DNA of 64,000 nucleotides. Origin: Plasmopara viticola. Its lineage: Eukaryota > Oomycota > Peronosporomycetes > Peronosporales > Peronosporaceae. The notes beneath the pieces are model-generated. The model saw nothing but the letters and a program-made list of their open reading frames with translations, was not told where the DNA came from and searched no databases. How positions within the stretch are numbered: position 1 is the stretch's first letter; every line of letters begins with the position of its first letter. Where the stretch lies: NCBI GenBank assembly GCA_001695595.3, contig MBPM02000011.1, positions 310,001 to 374,000 on the forward strand. The letters run 5' to 3'. Below are positions 36,839-48,286 of this stretch, one piece after another. Both the position numbers and the translations under genes were made by a program.

Positions 36839-39800
36839 CTAGTTCAGCACAGATTCAAGCAACTCCTGCGTGGCTTGAGCGACTTCGCGCACATCCGGAT
36901 CCGCCTCTGTTTCTACGAGGGCTAGAGAACGCACAATTTCTAGCGATCTTTTAGTAGTCACCGGGTCATTCAGTCTCGGTACAATTAGTCCAAGCGTACG
37001 CAGAGAACGAAAACGCAGATTCGCTGTCATCGACATACACTGCTCCAGTACCATCTCAATGACATCCCGCAACTTATCCATCTTTTGCAATTCGGGAGCA
37101 AGAACCTCGACTGCCAGTAATCCCGTGAGCCTCCCATGAAATGTGGAGTGAAGACACACAGATACACGAGGGACGCACTTTTCAGCCACCCACTCACTAC
37201 CTAACGATTTCCCTAACGAGGGAAGCTTTTCACACACAACTGCACGAACTTCATTCACCGCGTCACCCAAAAGCCCCAAACACGCATCCGCAAATTCACC
37301 AGGAAGTTTGGCACCATCTTCGCGCTCAGCCCAGGCAGCTACGCAATGAACAAACTTCACACGCACACGCCATTGGACTGAAGTAAGGAGGGCCTGGATG
37401 GCTGGAAAAATCATGGCAATCACAGTGTCCGACGAGCTATTGCAGTAACGCGCCATCTCTTCAAGAAGTGATGCTCGCACAGTTGCGTCTTGGCTTTCGT
37501 CCAAAATTTGCGTAAAAATTGGCACCAGCTCATCGTAGTAGGCACTGTCAATAAATTGCAGTGATCGACCGACAGATTGAGCCAAAGAAAGTCGTACAGC
37601 CACGGAAACGTCGGTCGAAAGCGTGTATGTCGCAGGCAGTACGCTGCGCACAAATTTACATTGCACGGCAGCCAGAGACCCGGAGCTTTCGCTGGACAAA
37701 ACACCGTTTGATTGGTTGCCTTCTGGTGTAGCTGATGCATTCAAATTCAAGCCAGGCATCTGCTCCACTGCGTTGTCTCGCAACGCTTCTCCTAGAAGAA
37801 AAAAACTCTCGGCACATGCACGACGGACTTCCACGGTAGGATCACTCACCATTGATACAAAATGATTCACAAAGATATTTGTGTAATCAGAACCAAACGC
37901 TCGGCAATATGCAGGTAATGTTCGCGCAGTTTCCAACCGCACTTGCCATGAAGAGTCGGATGTGTATGTGTTCACCAGAGGCACCATTTGGCAGTATAGC
38001 AGACGCAAAGCACGCTCAGCCTCCTCCTGCGACATATGCTGGTCTTCGCGAAAGAGACGACGCAAAGTTGTAGCTAAGGTAATACAGCCTTTAACAGCGA
38101 AGATCCGAACAATGTCATGGCTGTCCGCCGTCGACTTCTCAAGCAGCTGTACTGTCCAAGAAGCAACAGATGGACCGCCCGATGCAGCTAAATCGCTAAT
38201 GACAGAAATTACAGCGCGACGTACCAAAGGATTGTCATCGTTGCACATGCGGTCAAGCATACCACGGAGCTGAACGCGTACATCACCACGAACTTGTGGA
38301 TAAACCATTGAAAGAAGTGCTACAGGGACTATTCTTGCTGTGGGACTGGAGCTTATGCTAAGCCGCGCAAACATTGGAACCAATAGCTCGTCTACGTCAG
38401 CGTCCGTCAAGGAAATAATCAGCATTTTTATAGCGTTTACCATTACGTCCCACGTTGCATGATTCTCAATAATGGATAAGCTTTCGAGTACGTGAAGTAC
38501 TACAGCGAGCAACATCTCATAACGATGATGTTTGCTAACCCGGTCACCATTACTTGACTCTGATTTCTTTACATTACGAAATTGCTGAACTTTTGCAGTG
38601 CGCACCGCAAGCCATCCAAGAAATTGAATGGTCCGAATAACAGTGCTTTCACCTTTATCATCGTAGTCGTGAATAGAAGCAAACAGGTTCAGCAAGAACC
38701 GGCGTTCGGCGCACATTTCACCAGCACGTTCCTCCTCCATTCTTTCTATATCCTGCAGCAAAGCAATATCCCACGCTTCGTTTGCCGGTAGTAACCTTTC
38801 CAATGGGTTTGCATACTGCGGGTCCAACGTTGGAGGGTGATACTCTTCTGAGCTGAGGTATCGAAATAGGGCTTTGGTTACAATCTTTGGAAAGACCAGC
38901 ACGCCCTGATGAATCTTCATTTGAAAGACACGAAATGACATTCGGTTTTGCTCTGGGATTGGATGTTCCGTCTTTTGTTGACGAATGTTCATGGAAAGCT
39001 GTCTGCGAAGTGCCTTGTACTTATCGAGAGGTACGATAACGAGCTGCAGCTGTAGCGGACGTGCAGCAGTCTCGATAAGGCGCAGAGTTTCCTTATGTGT
39101 CAGGTGCGTCACGCGCTGGCCGTTCAGACCAACGAGCCAGCTCGATCGCTTTACATTCGCACGCTCAGCAGCGCCTCCAGATTTAATGTCCACTACAATG
39201 GTTCGCTCTAAAATGTTTTCAACCGTAAGACCAAGCGGCCCAACAGGAACGGACGCAGAATAGGGCTTCATATCGTCCGTTACCGTAGAAACAGGCTGTT
39301 CCGGATTCCAATCACAACCGATGACTCCACGAAAGTCGCTTACAATGCGGTCTTCAGTCAGGTACGTATTAACAGCGCGGTCTAGATTAAAATCCGAATC
39401 TAAAACCAGATCTACTAATACCTTCAACTCCACTGAAGCTGAACCAGCCACAGCGTCTTGCATACACTCCAAAGCTTGGCATAGAACTTGAAGACCATAC
39501 TTAGGATCGACAGGATCTCTTTCAGTAGTAGCATCCACATCTATCGACGCCATTACAACATCGCCATCACAGTCTCGTGCTGGCTTTTTCGTTGTAGAAG
39601 CTGCAAGGTCTGATGCACGGCGAAAACGAAGCGCCGAAGGAACTAGAACACGCTTCGGAATACATGAACACGATAACAAAATTGTCAATCAAAAATGGTC
39701 TCAGAATACAAAGTAGTAGCACAACCCACCTCTTTTGACAATTGTTGAACTACTGCAGCGCAGTTTTCCTCATTCAGTACAGTTTCGCGAAATGAAAGCA

Positions 39801-40698
39801 AAACGTCCGACTTTTGGATTCCAGCAAGTGCTGCAGGACCATTAGGTTGCACTTGCTGCACCACTGCACGTCCAAATATGTTGCCAATTTGCCACTGGAA
39901 ATTGCTGTTCATCATCGTCACTTCATACGTCCCGGGTCCATACAAAGATTCTTCCTCACCATGTGTATTGTCGAGTGGAGTAGCAATATTTGAATCGTCA
40001 ATGACCGACATGCGTTCAACACCCGGTGGTGACACTTGGTTCGGCTGATGCGCTTCAATTGACGTCGATACTATAGAATCATCCAACAATGCTGCGGATG
40101 ATTGTGACAGTGTGGGCACGCACTCACTGGGTTGCGGCAAATCTGTTCTGACAGAGCCAGATGGCGACGGTGGGGGCGCTGCTTTGTTCTCATTACTCAT
40201 GACGATCGGTTGCTGTAGCATCTCGGCCAAAGCAGCAGCGTCGTTCTCATCAACATTTTCTGTATTAAAGTCTGTGTCTGCCCCGTTCTCACAAAAGTAA
40301 ATTTCAACCGCCTTGTTTACATCATTGGCAGTGCGACTGAGTAGACTTATAATCTCGTCACGCTTAACTTCTCCACCCAACAGTCCGCTAAGCTCTTCAG
40401 CCTGGTGCGTCCACTGGGCATCCGTATATGAATTTTTCTTTTCCAGTACTGGAGGATTGCGTGGCAGCGCGGGCATATCAGCCCAAGCAATGTCGACTTT
40501 GTTCTCCTCGTCGAAGCCTTCTACGTCGTTGGCCGTAAAGCTGGCGTCGTTGGCCGCCTCAGACTGAAAAAAAAGGTCCACAGCTTTGTTCGGATCGTTT
40601 TCCGCTTTATTAAGAAGCGATAATATGCAATTGCGCGAGACCTCACGGGGCCCAATGATTGCGCGGATCACGTCCACCAGCGCGTCCTGTTGCTCCAT
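36839..40698 (-). CDS. UBA-like/PDZ/HEAT-repeat protein related to PP2A/PP4 regulatory scaffolds
   Basis: Two exons, 40698-39730 and 39652-36839, with a 77-base intron, give about 1,260 residues. Three UBA-like helical segments (about residues 8-48, 96-138 and 376-425) share the pattern ILSLL..A.NDPNKAVDLFF. PDZ-like domains lie near 258-340 and 461-532 (VGPLGLTVENI, SWLVGLNGQRVTHLTHKE). The first PDZ is split by the intron and completed by RVLVPSALRFRR. From about 740 to the end are HEAT repeats of the PP2A scaffold/PP4R1 type (VRRAVISVISDLA, VRLETARTLPAYC, VRVKFVHCVAAWAE). The role is inferred: a phosphatase regulatory scaffold joined to peptide- and ubiquitin-binding modules. The acceptor ends AAG without a strong pyrimidine tract but restores frame and fold. 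It shares a 285-base promoter region with UBA2. Confidence 0.85.
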
Positions 40699-40983
40699 CG
40701 TCGACGAAGAATACCGGTTATGAACCCCGTGTGAATCGTTTGAATTCTAATCCCGTGATAAAGTGAAAACGGAAGGCAACGGTCTTTCCGACGAGTAATA
40801 CGTCGCTGTTCAGAAGTGGACGGGCGGATTTGTGCGGAAGTACGCAGCCGCCGGGGTGGTACACACTGAAAACATCAATACCGTGGTGATTCTACGCGTG
40901 TTTTCATACCGGTAATCACACGAGCCAGAAAAGGCGTGGTTCACATAAAAAAATATTCCTACGGGATCTGTGAATAACGAACG
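40699..40983. promoter_or_regulatory. Divergent promoter region, HEAT protein and UBA2
   Basis: 285 bases separate the start codons of two divergent genes, so both promoters lie here. ATACCGG occurs near 40711 and 40908. No core element is assigned with confidence. Confidence 0.5.
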
Positions 40984-42901
40984 ATGGCTGGAGGCTTGGC
41001 GTCTGTGCTTGTATGTGATCTGATACTTTAGAATACAAAGTGTTTGCCTAACACTTTCTTTTTCTTACAAGGATCAAGATTTGCGTGGCAGGGTGCAAAG
41101 CGCAAAGATCTTGGTGGTGGGTGCAGGTGGCATCGGTTGTGAGCTGATCAAAAATCTTGTGCTAAGCGGCTTTGAGAATATTGAGCTTATTGACCTGGAC
41201 ACAATTGATGTGTCAAACCTTAATCGCCAATTTCTATTCCGCTCACAACATGTTGGCCTATCTAAGGCACTCGTGGCTAAGGAGATTGCAATGAGCTTTA
41301 ACCCGCGCGCCAAGATCACGGCACACCACAGCAATATAAAGAGCAGCAAGTTTGACCTTGCGTATTTTAAGCAGTTTGCACTAGTGCTTAACGCACTAGA
41401 CAATGTTGATGCACGAAGACATGTAAATCGTCTATGCCTGGCCACCAATACGCCGCTCATCGAGAGCGGCACTACAGGATACCTGGGCCAAGTATCTGTT
41501 ATCAAGAAGGGTGAAACGGAGTGCTACGAGTGCACACCCAAGGTTACACAAAAGCAGTATCCGATCTGTACTATTCGAAGTACTCCTGAAAAGATGGTAC
41601 ATTGCATTGTTTGGGCAAAGGAGTGCTACAAGCTTCTTTTTGGCAAGACTGAGGACTCGATGTTGTGGGAGGACCCGACAAACATGGATCAGTCGGCATT
41701 TATGGGTCTTTGCACGCGTGCACCAGACATGGCGTTTAACGACGTGATGAAGCTGCAGGAGTATGCATGTGGGGTGTTTCGCGGGCTTTTCGAACTCGAA
41801 ATTAAAAAGAGGCTCGAGATGAACACATATAAAACGGCGGCTCAATGTCCTCAGCCATTGGTGCTAGAGGAGATCGCTGGCTTAAATGCTCAACAGGCGA
41901 TAAATTTTGATCATGCAGTGGTCACGTCGACTGACGATAAAAAAATCTGGAATGACCGCGATGTGTGGAGTATTCCCGAGTGCGTGACTCGCTTTATCTC
42001 GTGCATTGTTCGTCTCCTTAACAGCGAGCAGTTTCGTGCCAATTTGGGTAGCTATGAGTTTGACAAGGACGACAATACTGCAATGGAGTTCGTCACTGCA
42101 GCTGCCAACTTACGTGCGTCCGTTTTTTCGATTGCAATGGAATCGTTGTATACTTGCAAGGGTATTGCAGGCAACATCATCCCAGCAATTGCCACCACGA
42201 ACGCAATTGTTGCAGGGTTTCAGGTGCTGGAGGCGCTACGTATTCTACAGGCAGCGAAGTCACTGGGAGTAGCATGCAAGTACACGCACTGCAACCGCTC
42301 GTGGAACGCTCGTGGTGAGCTTCTACAGCCTAGTAATTTGGAAAAGCCCAATCCGCAATGCTTCGTGTGTTCAAAGCACACAGTGGAATTGGCTGTAGAC
42401 ACGAACCGCATGCTGCTCCGTGAATTAGTGGAGCTAGTACTTAAGAAAAAGTTGGGCGTGAATGAGCCCACAATTTCGATCGGTGCCAATACGATCTACG
42501 AAGAAGGCGAGGATGCAGAAATGAGTCTAGCAGTCAATTTGGAAAAAAAGCTTAAAGATCTGCCTGGAAAAGGTATCTGTAATGAGACCACCGTGTCTAT
42601 CGAAGATTTTTCTCAAGATTTCCGCTGCAACATTCACGTGTTGCACCGCGATATGGAAGAGTTTGGAGAGGACGCGACGGAGCTATTTGCACTAGGCGGC
42701 GAGATCGCCGAGCTTGCAGCTGATTTGAAGGCTGTGGAGGCCAAGAAACCAGATCGTAAATCATCGACAAATTCTGACCTGAAGTCAGATTGCGGCGACG
42801 AAGAAGACTTTGAGGTCCTAGAGCACAAGCGCAGTAGGGATGATGGAGACGTATCGTCTCCAAGAAAAAAGTTGGCTAGATTCGTACTTAGTGGACAATA
42901 G
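40984..42901 (+). CDS. UBA2: SUMO-activating enzyme subunit 2
   Basis: Uba2 is the catalytic half of the heterodimeric SUMO E1 and works with Aos1/SAE1 to adenylate SUMO and hand it to Ubc9. A 27-base first exon (40984-41010) and a 61-base intron precede exon 2 (41072-42901), giving 618 residues. The ATP-binding loop is VVGAGGIGCELIKNL, followed by DLDTIDVSNLNRQFLFR. The catalytic cysteine is Cys175 in PICTIRSTP, matching human Cys173. Zinc ligands are CYEC (160/163) and CFVC. The ubiquitin-fold region and a basic, acidic-patched tail ending SSPRKKLARF suggest nuclear import. The tiny first exon is needed to begin MAGGLASVLDQD and is easy to miss. Confidence 0.95.
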
Positions 42902-43020
42902 TAAATCCGTGTCTTTTGACTACCAAAGTATAAAGTGGGTCCTATAATAAATCAACTGCACTGGGCTGACTGCGTGCAGGCCCGCACTTTTGTAGCAGTG
43001 AACGGTAAGTATTGCCGGTT

Positions 43021-45621
43021 ATGGGCAGTACGCTTAGCCAGAAAAACGCTTTTGACCTCGCTATTGGTGAAACGCGGAATCCTCAGAAATTGAATCAGAC
43101 TGTGGATGACCATCACTCTGTTAAAATGAAAGCAAGGGACAAAGCTAGCCAAAGCAGAAAGCGGAAACGGACGCAAAGCGGCCAAGCAGGGATAGATTTG
43201 CACGTGAACGTAGAAGCTGCACGTCTTGGCGAGCAGACACAAGAGAGTGAAGAGCAATTGCAAGGTCTTACGGAAAAGGGGAGCGTGGAAGACGAGAACA
43301 ACGATCAACCTACACGACAAAGTGCCGCCGAAATTATCGAAATGTTAAATGAAGAATTCCGGCAACAAGAAGAAAAGAAGACACGGACTGTTCGTGACGA
43401 AGTGCGAGCAATTAGTTGTGAGACACGCAAAGCATTTTCGAGCGTAGTGAAAAGCACGCGAACAAGTGCGCCCTCTCCTTCTTGTCTTTCATCTAGCGTC
43501 GACATGGTATTTTCAGAGGACGAAGTGCCTATTGAGCTTTATCCTTTCTCAAGCGATGAGAGCGTTGAGGAAACTCAGTTAGCGTATTTATCTCGCAGCG
43601 CTAACAATTTGGTGAATACTGCCTTCAAGACTATTGTAGCTTGTACTACTCCATCAGCTGCAGCGCAGGAGTCTAGAAGTACATTAACAACTCGATCACC
43701 AGAGCTGATGACAGCTGAAGAATTAGCAATTTCAGTCAATCGTGGTATGAGAAAGCGGAAGCGCAAGAAGAGTTTTAGCTTTTCAGCTCCACGAAACAAG
43801 ACCGCGACCAGATTAAAGCAGGAGAGGATAATTGTCCCTAAGTTACTTGCACTAGAGAAGCCCAGCATTCCAGCGAATGATTATGCTGCTTACTCTGAAG
43901 TCGATCTTGACTCCGACTATAATGTACCAGCATCACCGGTGTACCCTGATGCTGGTGCGTCGCATCTGTACCCATCGACTGCCAAAGGCGAATTGTGGAA
44001 ATGGCGGGATGCTGACGCTTACTTTGACCCTCTTGTGCAGGGTGATCTGGATAATTTGGCCCGTTGGCGTAAGGAAAATGCTAGTTTTATCGCAGCAAGC
44101 TCAAGTGCATGGTGCAGCGTACCAGGATTGGAAAGAAAGCGTGCTACATTAGCGTCTATTCTCGCAGATGCTTCAAGAACGTTGACGGCGCATATGGATA
44201 TACCTGTTCGTCGAGGACGTCGTTACCGCGATGTTTGGGAAGAAGCAGATTTTTTTGCTCAACAAAAGCGCGATAACTCAGTCGAAGAAATTTACAATAA
44301 GGGTCACTTAGTTGAGAAGCAGAAAGAGTCTGTCCTTTCGGCAGAGTCAGTGTTAGAATCCCATCGCAACTTAGTGTATGGATACGACGATGATTTATTC
44401 GAAGATTATAGGTGTCGCCTTGAAGATCATGTAGAGCTCTATCGGACCGCAAGACGACAGGAAGACGCTAGCACAGAAGTGGGTGATCATGTGTCGAAGA
44501 TAAGTGCGAATGAGATTGTGTTCGACGAGAGAGTTTTACCCAGTTATCCTATTTCCCAGCTCCATCCAGCATCTCTAGGACTTTGGAAACTCCGGAAAAA
44601 TCTAAAACCTGACTTTTCAGTAGTGAACCCTGCATCACTTAATCGTAACCAAGTCCCGACTCGACGAATAGAGGAAATGAGGCGGCACCACCAACGACTA
44701 CGTGAAAGCCGACTTCAGCAACCGGATCAATTAGCTGGAGCAGGGTATGATGAAAGTGCCAGTGACGTTGCGCACAATCCACGTTGTACTATAACTAATA
44801 GTGAAATTACTGGTGATTTGCCATCCTTCGGGAATGAAATTGAAGAAGATGAAATATCAAAAATGTTGGCTGCCTCAGTGAGAAAGCTGATACCATTGTC
44901 CATTCAAAATTGGCGGATCGCACAGCGCGTGCAGGAAAGAGCAGCATGCAATATCCAATGTGCATCAATATTAGAGGGCGAAGCTGCCGTTGCGCGAGAG
45001 TTGGAAAACGTTTTTTTACAGTTGTGCCCACCCAGAGACTCTAGTGCGGATATTACCGTACCTACCTGCAGCACCGGTCCTACTCGACAAGTGCGGACTC
45101 TGCGGATCAACAGTGCTCCACATGATATGATCACCTACAGTGTACGCCACGATATCGCAAATAATTGCTCACTGGCTGTAGCTGCGTCAGTAGAGTTTGC
45201 ATTGAGACTAAAAGTAGGTGATGTCGTGGATGTTCTCGACCGAAACGGTTGCTGGAATTACGGCGAAATCATGGAAACATATTCGGAAAGCAAACTATCG
45301 ATTGCCAAGTTTTCGCTACTGCGATTTTCACATTGGTCTGAAACCATCGTGGAATGGATCGCGGCTAGCGAAGGCCGCATTTTGCCGCAGGGTGTCGCAA
45401 GTGGCGTACAATCCTATTCAGTCGGTCCCACCCGTGCCCATCGAGTTCGTATATGCTACGACCAATGTCTTGCCAGAGAACTTGAACGTTCTTTTTTGCA
45501 GCGGCAAAAAAAGCAAGCAACCGCTGCTTCTCAAATTTTGGCGCAATGGCAGAACAATGTCGTGGTGCGATCCTCGAACGTACAGCAAAAGACACCACAA
45601 AAGCGCAAGCGTAAATCGTAG
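43021..45621 (+). CDS. Large nuclear protein with C-terminal chromo-barrel/Tudor-like domain
   Basis: The single-exon ORF has 866 residues from the ATG at 43021. A TTG nine bases earlier is in frame but not used. Most of it is hydrophilic and probably disordered, with basic nuclear-localisation-like clusters (SRKRKRTQSG, MRKRKRKKSF, TPQKRKRKS). Near residues 735-800 there is a small beta-barrel-like pattern: VGDVVDVLDRNGCWNYGEIM, then LLRFSHWSETIVEWI. The spaced aromatic and W..EWI ending is the pattern of Tudor-knot/chromo-barrel domains that read methyl-lysine or bind nucleic acid. A related segment with YRDVWEEADFF lies mid-protein. I do not recognise a named orthologue; a chromatin role is inferred. 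It starts 119 bases after UBA2 on the same strand. Confidence 0.72.
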   Translation: MGSTLSQKNAFDLAIGETRNPQKLNQTVDDHHSVKMKARDKASQSRKRKRTQSGQAGIDLHVNVEAARLGEQTQESEEQLQGLTEKGSVEDENNDQPTRQSAAEIIEMLNEEFRQQEEKKTRTVRDEVRAISCETRKAFSSVVKSTRTSAPSPSCLSSSVDMVFSEDEVPIELYPFSSDESVEETQLAYLSRSANNLVNTAFKTIVACTTPSAAAQESRSTLTTRSPELMTAEELAISVNRGMRKRKRKKSFSFSAPRNKTATRLKQERIIVPKLLALEKPSIPANDYAAYSEVDLDSDYNVPASPVYPDAGASHLYPSTAKGELWKWRDADAYFDPLVQGDLDNLARWRKENASFIAASSSAWCSVPGLERKRATLASILADASRTLTAHMDIPVRRGRRYRDVWEEADFFAQQKRDNSVEEIYNKGHLVEKQKESVLSAESVLESHRNLVYGYDDDLFEDYRCRLEDHVELYRTARRQEDASTEVGDHVSKISANEIVFDERVLPSYPISQLHPASLGLWKLRKNLKPDFSVVNPASLNRNQVPTRRIEEMRRHHQRLRESRLQQPDQLAGAGYDESASDVAHNPRCTITNSEITGDLPSFGNEIEEDEISKMLAASVRKLIPLSIQNWRIAQRVQERAACNIQCASILEGEAAVARELENVFLQLCPPRDSSADITVPTCSTGPTRQVRTLRINSAPHDMITYSVRHDIANNCSLAVAASVEFALRLKVGDVVDVLDRNGCWNYGEIMETYSESKLSIAKFSLLRFSHWSETIVEWIAASEGRILPQGVASGVQSYSVGPTRAHRVRICYDQCLARELERSFLQRQKKQATAASQILAQWQNNVVVRSSNVQQKTPQKRKRKS

Positions 45622-45764
45622 ACATAAATGTGTACCCAAATTTGCGACAACAGCATCGGCTTACTTGCCACGCCCTAGGAAGAGCGAAAGCTATGTTTAA
45701 ATGCAACTAGATTCATCCGGGGAATGTATCAAAAAGTGTTGTATTTGACTTCAACCTTTATCAT

Positions 45765-45936
45765 CTGGTCCCAGTCTTTAAGAAACTATCGATGAATAAA
45801 AATGCGAGATTGTGTCAATCTTTTTGACGTCACTAAGCATTGATACATTTCTGGTCCCAGTCTTAAAAAAACTATCGATGAATGAAAATGCGAGATTGTG
45901 TCAATCTTTTTACTTCACCAAGCATGGAACATTTCT
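45765..45936. repeat. Tandem duplication of 86 bases
   Basis: Units 45765-45850 and 45851-45936 begin CTGGTCCCAGTCTT and share ACTATCGATGAAT and GCGAGATTGTGTCAATCTTTT. They differ at around ten positions and lie about 140 bases beyond the chromo-barrel gene's stop codon, possibly inside its 3' UTR. Confidence 0.85.
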
Positions 45937-46548
45937 TAGAATCCCCATTTTGCCACGCCGTTAGACTGACTTACTTGCTACATTGGCGCTCCTCCTCACA
46001 TTAGCCGTATATAATCTAATTCATCACAATGTCGTTCTCAATTCGCTTTGCCTTAAGCGTTTTAAAATACAATAGGTCGAACCATGGCGGGGCAATATAT
46101 ATTCGTGAGGGCAGTCATGCAAAAAATCGCGAGCTCACAACTCATAAACGCGTCGACAACATAATTAATGTGAAAAATACCGATCACAGGAATATTACAC
46201 GTTTGTGCCAAGTATCCATGGAACATAAGATTTCGGCTTCCGGACCTTCGATATGTGGAGGAATTTGCGTAATGTTAGCCATACACTTCTTTGGCATGGT
46301 CGTCAATGAGAATAGTGAACTTTGTCAAAGAGCAGACAATGGTAGCATTTGAAAAGTTTTGCAAAAGAGTGGAAACGCTTATGAAGACGAGGATGACAGG
46401 TAAAGCAATTTGAGGAATGCAAATGCTTAATTCAAAACTTAGTCTTCATACATGTATGTCGCCTTGAACTCAGTACAAAATTTGACTGGAGTTCCAGCTC
46501 ATCAATGGCGGACAAGTATTACACCTGTCACTACGCTATTGAAGATGT

Positions 46549-46610
46549 ACTTGCCAGCGAAGCTTCTGCATACGCTTTTGAAAATGTATACTGAAGCTTC
46601 GCTGGCAAGT
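46549..46610. repeat. Near-perfect inverted repeat (hairpin)
   Basis: Arms ACTTGCCAGCGAAGCTTC (46549-46566) and GAAGCTTCGCTGGCAAGT (46593-46610) are perfectly complementary over 18 bases, and pairing partly continues inward to ATAC/GTAT. About a dozen bases form the loop. It may be a tiny foldback element; no function is shown. Confidence 0.85.
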
Positions 46611-47111
46611 TATTAATGCGTCCTGATTCACCAAAGCATGAACTCGCGGTGGGCACTAATACTAACCTGAACATCTTAAAGCATTCGCCTTTCAGATTTT
46701 TTGTCGTAAACATCAAGTTGCTATCCGATAGCGAGATTAGATATGCGTCGATGCCCGGTTTCTTGCATCTAAAAGATGCGCGAATTCATGCTAATAATGG
46801 ACCCAGGGAAGTATTTTCGCGCGATGTTGACTTGAAGTGAGATGTGGCCGCATATACGATCGCGAAAAGGAGCTTGCAGCTTGACACGGTTAGCGAACGA
46901 TTATTTTCAGACTCAACGAACACTGTGGATCTAAAATAAGAGAGCTTATCCTTAATGATGAAAATGGAGGTCATGAAACTGTAATTGGGAGCAGCCATGC
47001 AAGCTGACTGTAATGGTTGGATAACTGGTAACGACGTAGCATGCCCTGCTAGCGTTACAGCCACCTTTGCACCCATCCATTCAGCTTTGTTATTGGTCTG
47101 ATATGGGAGAC

Positions 47112-48286
47112 TAGTTAAACTGAGTTTTTCGGAAAAGGTTGGGGTGACGCCCTCCTTCCAAGCGCGGGGGCTTAATGCTCGCGCGCTTCGGGCAGGTGCT
47201 CTCGGGCATCTGCAGGTCTCTAACGAGTCTCACCCTCGACGCGACGGTCTCCAGCACCAGGCCAAACCCCCTTCCACGCCCTTAATCGCGCCAACCGCAT
47301 CCGGATTGGCTCCTTTAATGTGAATTCTCTAGGTTCAAAGCGCAAGAAGCACGTAACACTCCCCGAAGATCTCCGGCGCTACCGCGTCGATATCCTTGGC
47401 CTCCGCGAAACCAAGATCTACGATAGAGGTGAGCACCGCATTGATGACTTCCTTCTAACCCTGAAAAAAAAAATCGAAGCCAAGACCGAAGTCACCGAAA
47501 TCCGCCGCCACTGCAACCCGTCGGGCGCCACTCGACACGCCCGATCCCGAGAAGAAATCTGGCACCACACTAAGAAGCTCGGAACACTCCTCGGCGATAT
47601 TAAAGATCTATCCCGACGCAAGTCCCTGGCCACCCTCGCGCTCCACCGCCTCTGGTCCGTCTGGCTCCGCCCCACGTTCATCTCACCCAAGACACGCATT
47701 CGATTGTACAACACCTACGTTCTACCGATTCTGCTGTACAACTGGGCTCTTACCAAGTCAGAGCTCCACGGCCTCGAGAGTTTCCATCGCCGCCAGCTTC
47801 GCTACGCTCTTGGCTATCGCTACCCCCGACCCATTTCGAATGCAAGACTCTACGACCTCTGTGATGAGCGGCCGCTGAGACTACGACTGACACAAGCTCG
47901 CTGGCGCCTGTTTGGCCATGTACTTCGCCGCTATCCCGACATTCCAGCTGACCTCCAGATGCGTGCCTACTTCTTCTCCACCGCAGCAAAATGGCGCGGA
48001 CGTCCCCGCACCACGCTCCCCTCGACACTCGACCACAATCTTGTTTCCCGTGGCTCCGGCTTTCGACTCCGGACAGCACAAGACCTCGAAGTGGTACGTA
48101 CCCTTGCACAAGACCGAAAGAAATGGAAGACCCATTTGACCTCGGTGCTGGCTGCACTGCCCGGCGAACGAGACTCGACGTATGCGGACACCACTCTATG
48201 CCGTGGACTAGCCAGACTGAGCCTAGCACGTGCATACCTTGGCAACGCGATAACGTAATACAATACAATACAATAGTTAAACTGAG
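47112..48286 (+). mobile_element. Internally deleted LINE retrotransposon with target-site duplication
   Basis: A 1,149-base insertion (47125-48273) is bracketed by a perfect 13-base direct repeat, TAGTTAAACTGAG (47112-47124 and 48274-48286). This is the hallmark of target-primed reverse transcription. The 5' end begins TTTTTCGGAAAAGG; the 3' end is a short AATAC repeat tail rather than poly(A). The sequence is markedly more GC-rich than its surroundings, which points to a young insertion. The coding part is described separately. The 329-base relic at 3255-3583 belongs to the same family. Confidence 0.9.
47320..48258 (+). pseudogene. LINE endonuclease/reverse transcriptase remnant, internally deleted
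   Basis: The frame is open upstream of 47320 and reads IRIGSFNVNSLGSKRK then VDILGLRETK. This is the start of the APE-type endonuclease of LINE proteins. After about 45 residues it jumps to the C-terminal end of the reverse-transcriptase polyprotein: LYNTYVLPILLYNWALTKSE, FHRRQLRYALG and ARWRLFGHVLRR, the typical tail downstream of the RT domain. The catalytic YxDD region and most of the endonuclease are missing, yet the frame is still open across the junction near 47470-47490. It cannot encode an active enzyme. Any ATG start is upstream or lost. Confidence 0.85.

Larger units (their letters stand above)
45622..47111. other. Intergenic stretch
   Basis: No gene supported. It holds a tandem repeat and a hairpin listed separately. 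The plus frame 46029-46352 (107 codons) and minus frame 46786-47076 have no recognised motif. Confidence 0.45.

Noticed and set aside
43012..43020. Start of the chromo-barrel gene at TTG 43012
   Set aside because: An ATG follows three codons later at 43021; non-ATG initiation is not needed.
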